Shown piece by piece: positions 9,171-18,294 of a stretch of 64,000 bases of DNA. Position 1 is the stretch's first letter; each line of letters opens with the position of its first letter. The stretch is from Mycosarcoma maydis (taxonomy: Eukaryota; Basidiomycota; Ustilaginomycetes; Ustilaginales): contig NC_026492.1 of the NCBI RefSeq assembly GCF_000328475.2, forward strand, positions 1 to 64,000, read 5' to 3'. A program made the position numbers and the translations under genes. The notes under the pieces are model-generated. The model worked only from the letters and a program-made list of their open reading frames with translations. It had not been told where the DNA came from and made no database searches.

Positions 9171-10757
9171 ATGTCTGCACACACACCAACCGCAACAGAT
9201 TCGCAATCGTGGCTGTCGCAAAGCGATTTGCTCCATCTACTTTCAACTATGACGCCAAACATCGAAGCATCGCCTCTGGTGGCCAGTACAAGCAGCTTGC
9301 CCATGCATCTTGCCGAGAATAGCTTTGATACAATTGCCCCATCCATTGCATCAGACACATCAACTCCTTCGGGCGATAACGACATTCTCTCGCAATATTG
9401 GCACCCTTGCACACAAGAAGAAACGATTGGTGGCTGTCTTAATGCTTTCCAGTTTCCAGCGTCCTATCGTGACCTAGTTTATCGGTGGGAAGAAGCTGGT
9501 TCTCCTCCCTTGCGGTCTTTGCGTGTGCCGCTTGGCTTACGCATCGAAGCAAGCGCCCCCCTCGCCAACAGCCACGAAATTCCTGACTTGCACACCATCA
9601 CGGAACTTCAAGAGCGTGCAGTCATTGGCGCTACCGAAGATTACTTTCGACAAGGCTGTATGCCACGGCGGAGTCAATTGTTCGTCGACTTTGCCTCTTA
9701 CTTAGATATCTACACTTCCCTCCATGTCGAATTGATGGCCATGAAAGAAGAGTGGACAGTCCAACAACAAGCCAGCGCTTACCAAACCACCTGGCGTCGT
9801 CTTCTGGATGCATTCGATAGCGATCGATCAAAGTGCACATTGCGCGAGCCACATGAATGTCTTCACCATCTTCTTTGGGGCGAGGTGTCTGCATGGCCGG
9901 TAGCTGAAATCATTCGCTGCTTCAAGGCATACAAGATGCAATCTCCATCAACGAGATCGCACTTGTCTACTTCAGCGCCGACTTCCCCATTATTTAATGG
10001 ACATTCTCGTAGCGCTTTCGTGCAAGCTTGGGCAGAGGGAATCGACATGTCACCGACACCACCCCTCTCGAGCTGCAGCAGTACCAGCAGCACCAGCAGC
10101 AAAAGGATCAAAGCCTTCGGCCTTTCCCCGGTCATGCACCAGTCATCATCAACACACAGTTCACCAGTCAACATACCCCCGACAAGCGCACCCTGTCGCG
10201 CGATCTCGCCACCCTCCACACTTCCAGACGTCAAGCCATGGCCCGAATCAACAACCATCCTACAATCACTTCAAGACGTGACAGTCGGTCCTAGTTGCCT
10301 CGCCGGACTCCAACAAGCCACGTACCGTCGCCACTCTCGTTCGTCGAGCTATCCAGAATCAACTCAACTATGGCAGCTTCAAAGTGGCTTTCCCTCATCG
10401 CAATCCGACGGATTGCTCACTACGCCTGCTGCTGGATCTCCTCAGAGTGATGACGCTTCATTGCTTCTCACTCGGTATCCAGGTGACCTTCAGACTCTTC
10501 ACAATCAGCTGCCAACGGCAGACGCTATCGACAAAGGTCATCACCAGTCTCTTCCAGCGGCATTGGTGAGACAGCACCATTCGCTTTTGCTTCAGGACGC
10601 TGCAGTCCAGCTCGACATGGCAGCACAGCTGCTCAGTGCAAAGGCATCTCGGTTGCGTAACTGCTCGACTGATCAAGAGCAGTGGCATTCGTTTCAAGGT
10701 GAGACACTTTACAGCCCAGCTATGCGACGCCCCCACGCAGTCCATTCCGCGATATAG
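9171..10757 (+). CDS. unrecognised serine-rich protein
   Basis: A 528-residue intronless open frame from a clean ATG preceded by a TATA-like box. I do not recognise the family. Residues about 75-260 look folded and helical, with motifs such as QYWHPCTQEETIGG, a Trp-rich YRWEEAG, and LLWGEVSAWPVAEIIRCFKAYK. From about 265 onward the chain is low-complexity and rich in Ser, Thr, Pro and Gln, including a poly-Ser run near 300. There is no signal peptide, membrane segment or zinc finger. A regulatory protein would fit the composition, but that is only a guess. It is divergent from the AT-hook gene and may be co-regulated with it. Confidence 0.7.
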   Translation: MSAHTPTATDSQSWLSQSDLLHLLSTMTPNIEASPLVASTSSLPMHLAENSFDTIAPSIASDTSTPSGDNDILSQYWHPCTQEETIGGCLNAFQFPASYRDLVYRWEEAGSPPLRSLRVPLGLRIEASAPLANSHEIPDLHTITELQERAVIGATEDYFRQGCMPRRSQLFVDFASYLDIYTSLHVELMAMKEEWTVQQQASAYQTTWRRLLDAFDSDRSKCTLREPHECLHHLLWGEVSAWPVAEIIRCFKAYKMQSPSTRSHLSTSAPTSPLFNGHSRSAFVQAWAEGIDMSPTPPLSSCSSTSSTSSKRIKAFGLSPVMHQSSSTHSSPVNIPPTSAPCRAISPPSTLPDVKPWPESTTILQSLQDVTVGPSCLAGLQQATYRRHSRSSSYPESTQLWQLQSGFPSSQSDGLLTTPAAGSPQSDDASLLLTRYPGDLQTLHNQLPTADAIDKGHHQSLPAALVRQHHSLLLQDAAVQLDMAAQLLSAKASRLRNCSTDQEQWHSFQGETLYSPAMRRPHAVHSAI

Positions 10758-11326
10758 CGGTTCAACACGACATTCAAGAACTTGAGCCATCGCAAAAGGT
10801 GTATTAGTTGTGATCGATTGGCCATTGCTCCTGCAAAAGCAAACAGGCCTCAAGACGCACTAGCGCTGGCGCGTTGAGTGTTAGTCTCATTCACACATGT
10901 CGGATCAACTTCTCAGTCACTCTGAGGTACTATATAGCGTACAAAGACATTCTCAGCCATGTACATACGTAGATGCGATCCTACGGATGTCCTGCTATGA
11001 AAACATCAAGCACGATCAACAGCAACTTACAGCATAATTTAGCTCAGCTCTTCAATCTAATGTCACGACAATATACATATAAAGACCAAACCTTCTCCCA
11101 TTTTTTGAAACATAACCACGGCTAGTAAGTTGTATCTTTGTACCGTCTTTAAGCCATAGAGCAAAGGCTACATTTAGAATCACGAATATGCACATTGAAA
11201 TTGTCAGAAACCAAAGAGAATCGTGGTGAAACGGAAGCAGAGCGCGGACCTCGGCGAAAAACCCAATCGGGCCCACAGCGTGTGAACATGCGAATAGACA
11301 CAGGACCATGCTTCGGCGCAAATTGT
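10758..11326. other. intergenic region between convergent genes
   Basis: It contains no supported gene. An open frame at 11052-11321 on the minus strand has a hydrophobic stretch but no conserved features and lies just past the stop of the secreted protein gene, so I treat it as chance. Confidence 0.5.
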
Positions 11327-12583
11327 TTAGGCGGGCGTCTCCTTGGTGTAGAAGATGGCAGGCTGAGTTGATACGTATCCTGAAGAGGTGTATTGACCAC
11401 CTTTGGCAGGTTGCGACGAGATGTCAAACGTCCTGCTGTACAGGTTGCAGAGCGTTCCAACGAACGAGCCGTCTTTGTACATAGCCGTTGAATCGAAGCC
11501 AGCGCAGTCGTCGCGTCCGTTGCAGTTAGCGGCGCAAAGATCGGGGACGTATCCAGAAGCCTGAGGATTGTTGTTGGGCGAGATAATGTCAATCAGGTAC
11601 TGGTGAGTGTTGGCGTTGTCGATGATACCGTCCTGGTTGACCTGTGTGGTGTAACCACTGACGGGCACTACTGTGTCGCTCTTGTAGTACACGTTAAGGG
11701 CGGCGTGGGCAGTCTTGAAGATGGGTCCCTTGAATTGACCGGCGTCAGTGGCCATCGTCTTGGTGGGACGAGCACTGTACAGGCCGCAAACGTAATTGGT
11801 GCGGCTAGTGGGAGGGTTGTTGCAACGGTGCCACCAATCGTTCGCACTTGCCTGCGAGCTGTAGTAGTTGATGTCAGTATCGTGAGACATCCAGAAAGCG
11901 ATTGCTCGGCAGTTGGAACGCTTGTCGCACTCCTGGGCGCAGGCGGCAGGGTTGTACGACGAGTAAGTGCCGATGATACCAAGACTGGCAGTCGCCGAGG
12001 TAGCACGGATAGCCTGGTAGCCTGGTCCAAATGCCTTGAAGTAACCGGAAGGAGAGGCAGCAGCAGCGCTCTGGCCGAAGGCCTGGTTGAGCCAATTGTT
12101 GTTGCTGAAGTTCTCGGGAGTGTCGGGGGTCAGGACGGGGCCAGCGCCGGGAGTGGTACCCACGCAAACATCGGCATCCCAAGCAGCGACGACACCGCCT
12201 TGACCTTTGGTTCCAGCAGGAACAGCACGCTTGGACACGGCAGAGGTCGGCACGGGGTCAGCAGGGACGGTGGTGGTGTAGGCGATGTCAACGTCGGCTG
12301 CGGCACTGGCAATAAGTGCGGCAGTAGGGATGCTGAGGAAGGTAGGCGCGGTCGCAGTCACTGGGACCTCGATCGGGGTCACGGCGGAGTCTTCAATCAG
12401 CGAGGCAAGATCGATCGAGCCATCTGGAAGCGTGTACTTGTCCACATTGCTGCTAACTGCAATGGTGGTCACGTTGCTGGCGCTGTCGTCGCGTTCAGCC
12501 AGGTAGGCTGGCGAGGACGATACGCTGAGTGCCATGGCCAAGGCTGTCATAGCCGAAATGCTGGACCACATGTAAGTCTTCAT
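11327..12583 (-). CDS. secreted protein with two PAN/Apple-like cysteine repeats
   Basis: A 418-residue protein from the ATG at 12583; upstream in-frame codons have no better start. Residues 1-25 form a signal peptide (hydrophobic core AMTALAMALSVSSSPA). A Ser/Thr/Ala-rich propeptide-like region ends at K118-R119, a good Kex2 site. The mature part has ten cysteines in two related halves: NPAACAQECDKRSNC followed by a distant CGLYS, and VPDLCAANCNGRDDC followed by CNLYS. This C-x3-C-x5-C spacing with a later C resembles PAN/Apple modules, which bind carbohydrate or protein. An extracellular or wall-bound role is likely; fungal fruit-body-specific proteins of this type are known, but exact homology is untested. 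A TATA-like box lies about 75 nt upstream. Confidence 0.75.
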   Translation of the reverse strand: MKTYMWSSISAMTALAMALSVSSSPAYLAERDDSASNVTTIAVSSNVDKYTLPDGSIDLASLIEDSAVTPIEVPVTATAPTFLSIPTAALIASAAADVDIAYTTTVPADPVPTSAVSKRAVPAGTKGQGGVVAAWDADVCVGTTPGAGPVLTPDTPENFSNNNWLNQAFGQSAAAASPSGYFKAFGPGYQAIRATSATASLGIIGTYSSYNPAACAQECDKRSNCRAIAFWMSHDTDINYYSSQASANDWWHRCNNPPTSRTNYVCGLYSARPTKTMATDAGQFKGPIFKTAHAALNVYYKSDTVVPVSGYTTQVNQDGIIDNANTHQYLIDIISPNNNPQASGYVPDLCAANCNGRDDCAGFDSTAMYKDGSFVGTLCNLYSRTFDISSQPAKGGQYTSSGYVSTQPAIFYTKETPA

Positions 12584-14804
12584 CTTGAACTGTGCTGGTT
12601 TGGGAGGCGTCGGAGAGATAGTGGTTGAATGGGAATTGAGAGCCAAGGAAAGCCACCCTTTTAAATGTTCGCGCTATGGCCCTACTAGTCGTCCAAAGAA
12701 ACTGCTTATTGCGAAGCTTCGACATCAGTGCAAAGCAGATATGTGCTGGTCTAGCAGGCTGATTGGCAGTTTATCTGTCTCAGAAAGATGTCCCTCTCCA
12801 AAAGATTGCCCAAGGCTTTTCCGAGATTGGGCACTAGTTTCCCGCGCTCGATCGTTCCTGCATCCTGCAGAAGCCGTCAGAATCGATTTTGGTAAGAGCA
12901 GTTGCTGACTGGGACCCGTTGCAGCTTACAGGCAACGCTTTGGCAACCGTCCCGAACATTGTCGAAGGTACATGTAGCCAAAAAGAGAGCAGCCATGCTC
13001 GATTCGAAACGAAGGTAAGTATTGAAAAAATGACTCCGCGGGAAGCAATGAGATCGTTGATAGACTTGTGCCGCAGAATTGCATCAACAAGGCGTAAGTA
13101 AAGCCGGAGGCGCAACAAGATCTTGAAATCGAGTTCTTGGTTTTGCATTGCTGCTGTCATTGAGAAATGCAGCTGTGCTTTCTCGCTGATAGCGACTTAG
13201 TCTGATGTTTGTGAGATCCCAGAAAGCAAGCCGTCGTCGTCAGCATGCAGCGAAGAGTGCTCTCAAGTGCGGAGTTGACCGTGTTGTCAGGCACACATGG
13301 TAAGAATTTCTTACCAAGCATGGCATGTCAATTTGCGCGATGCAGTTCAGCGGGGTCAGGCAGGGTTTTCGTGATTCGTGATTCGTGATTGTCGTCCAGA
13401 CTTATTTGGATTTTCTCAACACAACACGCAGTAATCCTGTCAAGCCTCCTTCAAATTGGCACTTTTCGCCCGCCTCACGCCTATTGCAGATTTTTTTATC
13501 CGAAGCCATGGACTGTGATCGCTAGAGACAGAAATTCGGGTCCTACAATCGTCTTGAGCTAGGGGAAGCGTAGTGAATGGACAAGACGAGGGATTCTTGA
13601 GGCCCTACAGAGAGCGAATAATCTGCCAAAACTTCTTACCGATGGCGGCATGCGGACTTGTAAAGGCGATCACATGACGATAGGCTCACTCGGCTGGTTC
13701 ACAAACACGAGGTTCACGCGTGATTTGGTTTGGTCAATGCTAGTATCGGACAATCTGGCGATTGGTGCAGTACCAGAAAATGAAAATATGAGTACGGCTA
13801 GGGTGCCTGAAGACATGATGAGGCCCAAGCTTCTGACGGTCAGATTATCTTGGCGTCAGACTGTGATGGTCAGAGTTGGTACCAGGCTTATCTCTGCCTC
13901 CGACGCGACACAAGCAGTTTGCCCAGGAAGTCTAAAGTCGCCGCCCGTGTTGCTTTAGGGACCTCTCTCCGAGAGGCCAAGCATCTTGTATGCGGTGAGA
14001 AACCTCGTGCTAAACCTACTAGACAGGACGTTGTTCGGACTTGAGTTCGATACACATGGACCACTGCTCCGAGTTGTCTCATAGCAAGCACAAGACGACC
14101 AAGCAGGATTTGGGCTTCTCGCAACTTCCTTGCACCTTTTGTAGCGAGCTTCAGACGTTAGTAAGATACCAGAAGCTGCAAGGAAACTAAACGAGGATAT
14201 TCAAAGAGTTAAAGGAAACGACGACCCTCGTAGCACACAAGCGCGGCTCGCGGACAAGGCTGACCCGTCTAATGTCAAGGGCTGGCTCTCTACCTTTCAC
14301 AAACTTGCATGAATGCTAGTTTTCACTACTCAATGGGTGATTTGGCTCAAAATAACCTTCTAAAACCCGTTACCGGTCCATGCATTCAAAGACAAGAAGA
14401 CAAGGACGACATATCTCCTCTACAGGCAATGAGCATTGCTCGAAGGCTTCTACCCTCTTCCGCTTCGGTGCAGATGTTCTACTATACTCTCGCGAAAGAA
14501 AACTAGGTACATCATCAGAAAACTCGGGTATAAACCGAGAGTCGTCTATCCTAAATCTGAAGGCACGGATTGCGATGTACCAAAATGTGCCTCTCGCATG
14601 CCCAAGAACCAGCTTGTCAAGACCCTGTGCCTTAAAACCGCAGTTTGTGCGGATGACGCAATAAGTTGGGAGATTCGTGACAGGACGCGGTATCGGCCGG
14701 AAGTGTTGAACACTCCATCCAGCGGTGATGCGGCGTAGCTCGGTTTCGTTAGCGTGTAGCGCACCTCGTGAGCGTTCTTGACGACGGTGTTCTGCTATAT
14801 GATT
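12584..14804. other. gene-poor region
   Basis: Over 2 kb beyond the secreted protein gene's promoter with only short, unconserved open frames. A run of TCGTGAT heptads at about 13368-13392 is the only ordered element I can see. Confidence 0.5.
12658..12665 (-). promoter_or_regulatory. TATA-like element of the secreted protein gene
   Basis: The minus strand reads TTTAAAAG about 75 nt upstream of the ATG at 12583. It is a sequence match only. Confidence 0.35.
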
Positions 14805-15271
14805 TGTTGAGTGATGGTTGAGGTTCCACCCCAACGGTTGAGGTTCCGTCTGCAGTGTAGGTGCTGCAGTTTCAGTGTAGGTTCTGACGTTCGATAACGC
14901 TGGTCAACAGGCCTAAGGGCACAAGCGTGTATGGCAGCAATATAATGGATTGCTGCACTAGTCGAACAGACGTAAAGTAGTAGCGAGGTTCGCGATGGCG
15001 AGTAAACAGTGAGATAAAAGAGTAATAGAGTGGATGAGATCCAGCTCATCACACAAGAAGGAAAGTGCTGTCTTATAAAGTGTGTGCTCTGCACCCACGA
15101 CCTGCGTGTGGCAGCCGAATTCAGAAAACCACTCTGTGCTCTGCCCATACGACCTGCATGTGGCAAACCCCTGTGGTTCACTTCCCACCCGTGCCACCTT
15201 GCCATGCTACGGCGCCCGTGCCCGTAACACAGCTAATTAGACAACAAAGAGTATGCTCGAGCTCCATAACA
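14805..15271 (-). mobile_element. possible degraded retrotransposon LTR
   Basis: The segment begins TGTTGAGTG and ends CTCCATAACA, so both strands start with TGTT as LTRs do. Read on the minus strand it has a TATA-type CTTTATAAGAC near 15075 and is preceded by a purine tract (about 15299-15315) where a polypurine tract would lie. No target-site duplication is visible, and an alternative inner end exists at 15229 (GTAACA). No element match could be made by eye. It may be a solo or truncated LTR on the minus strand, or chance. Confidence 0.3.
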
Positions 15272-15730
15272 ACCTATTCAGGCTGATTGTCTTTGGACCT
15301 CCTCTTCTCTTCACTACTGCGTAGCTTGGCTTCAATTCAAAGAGATGAATGGATTGGGTTGCTCCCGCTCCCGTCCTTGCCGATGTGGTGTTGAGTGGTA
15401 TCCGACCTTGCAAAGAACTGGCGAGCCCAGTCTGCTGGTTCAAAACTCGTCTATGCGTTGCTGATCATTTTATTAACTCCTTCAAATATGTCTGCGAGCT
15501 CCATAGCATCCCATCATCATTCCGGTCCATGTAGTTACTTTGGTTTGCAAACTTCCCTGTTGCTGTCTTTTCAACAACATCAACTAAACACCAGCTTGAA
15601 ATGACGACCGCATGAATGTCCTTGTGTGACGAGCACTTCATCTGCTCGAAAGCATTTCTTTCCTGCGACAGACAGAGAAAAACTATGAAGTGAGCAGTAT
15701 TGAAGGGATAGCGATGATATAGGTCCACAT
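15272..15730 (-). pseudogene. possible relic of a copia-type polymerase
   Basis: On the minus strand, a frame ending near 15465 includes DDGMLWSSQTYLKELIK, which resembles the segment of Ty1/copia reverse transcriptases where a short DDG...SQ..Y...L stretch precedes the KF motif. It is the only retroelement-like hint and the surrounding frame is interrupted by stops. It lies directly upstream of the candidate LTR in the expected orientation. Confidence is low. Confidence 0.2.
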
Positions 15731-17388
15731 GGCAGACTGGAGGTCGATTGTTACGCCTGGATGTTCCTCTCGCACGAGCGCCCCTTTTGGTCTTATCATG
15801 AACTCCAGTTGTACGGAAGCTAGTATATAACTACTAACTTCCAGTTAGATCTTCTCCTCCCAATATACACCATATCTTTTCTCAGCCATATCCTTGCATA
15901 ATATAGTGAGGATCTGGCATTGGTGTGACATCGATACTCATATACGTGAGATATACGAAACCATGAAATGTACTAACTTTACACAAAACGAAACGTGAAA
16001 GGCCCGTGTGATTAACATACTGTTGTTTTGACGCGACGAACCCAGAAATCGCCAAGCGTAACCCCCCGGAAACTGAACTTCTGCACCAAAACATTTTCGT
16101 AGAATACTGTAACCTTCGTGATGCGAGTACTTTTGGCTGACACCCACATTCATAATTCGTGATTGTATGATGCTACAGTTGTTGAAATTCGTTTGTGATA
16201 TACATTTACTCGGCACTGTACGTTTTCGCTACATATCGCAACTCGTATAAGTTAGATGGAAGAAAAATTTGACACTTGATCAAATCACGAATACAACCAA
16301 TTACAAAGCTGAGACGCAGAACGGAATGCCAAGACGTCGAATCGTTGAAGACCGACGGTTGTCAATGTGAATTTCACGATTTTATGCCGGCGCCAACCTC
16401 GGCTTTTCTGATTGCCAATTTGAAAATCAAATTTGCAGCTGATGAGTTTAGGGCTGAGAGACGAGCTTGATCTCAATTTACGAATCTGCTAGGTCACCCA
16501 TAACTTCAAGCACAAGCTCAGTCGTTGCAGCGGTACCCTGCAATAAATCTTTCGGCGTGCACTGATTCACATTCACATTCAGGATTCATGATTCGTGATT
16601 CACGATTGGTGTAGCAAAGTCTGCCCGTTGCTGTCCCGCGTGTCAGAAAACTTCTCCAACTCCGTCAAGTGAACTTGTTCTTCAGCCCTTCTCTCATGTT
16701 TGTGTGGCTTGACGTTTCGAACAGCTTCGCCTTGCACGGCGCTCATCCTGCCTCAGCCCAGCTCTGCTGCCTTCTGCTCCGCTTGACGCCTCGAGCAGAC
16801 GTGGAACTTTATGCTCAAACGAGCTCTAGAAGTCTCGATCCATGTATCATGCGTGGATCCTCCCCAGTTTCTGACGCATAATGAGATGTCATGGCAGTAT
16901 TCAGTTCCGCCGTCTTTCCCCACCTTGTTCATTTCGGAGTCGAACTTGGAGGGAGTAGTCCCTAGGCACATCAAGTCAGAGCTCGCTAAAAGCAGAATCT
17001 ACCACTGCGCACCAACCACTGATTACTTCTATTGCTTCCTTGCAAATACTTCCGCCAATCTATGTGTCGCAAACCAGATGTTGTAGAGGCCGGGAGAATC
17101 GAATCCGTTCATGTGCACACTTTTTTCAATCCGCTCTCTCCATCACACCAAGAGTGCGCGTGTGATTGAGGCTTTTGGGTATGGTTGAAGGCAAGGCAGA
17201 CGGGCAGATGTTTGAAAGGAACAATACGTATGTGTGTGGTCCGCTCGGGATAAGTTTCTTCTATACAGCACCTCTATACCCAGAGGGAAATATGCCTTTG
17301 TGAACGGCCCACTCTGACAAGGAAAAGGGCAATCTTGAGCATCAACATTTGGTCGGCGTTGTGCTCGCTGCTGTCATTTCTGGTGGTG
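15731..17388. other. gene-poor region
   Basis: No gene supported. It holds dispersed heptad units (for example near 16150 and a short run at 16575-16605) and AT-rich tracts. Open frames are under 95 codons and unconserved. Confidence 0.5.
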
Positions 17389-18294
17389 TTAGAATCCATG
17401 GACGTTGGTATTCCAACCCTGACTCGGGCCAGGATGAGTCAACAGGACGTATTGGTAATGTGGCTGTTGCGGACTGTATCGAGCAGAAGTGATATCTGAC
17501 GCGCTCTCGGAGATAACTGGCGAAGACAGAAGAGCCTGGCGTTGGTCTGCAAGGAAGAGATCATCGAGGTCATTCTCTAGATAACGATGTTGATATGAAG
17601 GCTTCTCTTGTACCGTCTCCCAGTATGTTGCTTCGGGTCGCGAAGATTCAACGACGGCATAGGCTTGTGGCAGGAAAGATCCTTGTCTAACAGACGGATT
17701 CTGGAAGCAAGCCTCCAGCGCCTGTGGTACGATTGGTGTAGTGGGCGCAGATGTGGCAGATCGAAGATGCCGGGGCTGTCGTGTAGAAGGATCCTGAAAG
17801 TAGGCCTCGAAGGCTCGTGGCAACGCTGAAGTGCATGACTCACTTATCGACATGGTCAAATCTGAATGCTCCGTGGTTGGACTGCTCCTTGAAGTCAGCT
17901 GGTATCCCAACGAGGACGTGCCTCGATAAGCTGGAAGGCTCGAAAAGGGCGGATCGACGTCAAGATACAAAGACTGGCGTTGGTGACGTCTCTTCAGTTT
18001 GCGCTTATACATGCTATCTTTACGTCTCTCTTCGTCCGATCTGGGCGCATACAGGCATACCTGACCTCGTTCGCCGCAGTGTTCGCAGCCTCTGAGATTT
18101 CCGCTACATTTGATTTTCCTGTGCTTCAGAGTGTGTGCCAATATCAAAAAGGTCAGCAATCGAAACAAAGATCAGCCTACATCTTTGTAGATCGGAACGA
18201 CTCACCGTTTGCGACAGCTAATGCAAGCGATTCGAATCCGAGAGCGTCGAGCGATCGCGATTGCCGAGGAATTTTCTTGACATGCTTGCTGCAT
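17389..18294 (-). CDS. small Zn2Cys6 (fungal binuclear cluster) transcription factor
   Basis: Two exons predict 272 residues: exon 1 at 18206-18294 and exon 2 at 17389-18118, with a GT-AG intron (18119-18205, 87 nt, donor GTGAGT) interrupting the zinc cluster codon for R30. Splicing produces C24-x2-C27-x6-C34-x6-C41-x2-C44-x6-C51, a complete Zn2Cys6 DNA-binding motif (ACISCRKRKIKC), and it is this restored motif that supports the intron. A basic linker follows (KRKLKRRHQRQ, about 70-85). The remainder is serine, proline and tyrosine rich with imperfectly repeated phrases (RAFEAYFQDPSTRQ and QALEACFQNPSVRQ). There is no fungal TF middle-homology domain, so it is unusually short. An in-frame stop lies just upstream of the ATG at 18294; further 5' exons within 18320-18773 cannot be excluded. 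Confidence 0.75.

Noticed and set aside
6135..10757. Divergent pair as the smut b mating-type locus (bE/bW)
   Set aside because: Neither protein has a homeodomain signature or the known N-terminal dimerisation features of bE or bW.
11603..12628. 341-codon antisense frame opposite the secreted PAN protein
   Set aside because: It is the Gly/Val-rich mirror of a GC-biased gene; the sense strand has signal peptide, Kex2 site and ordered cysteines.
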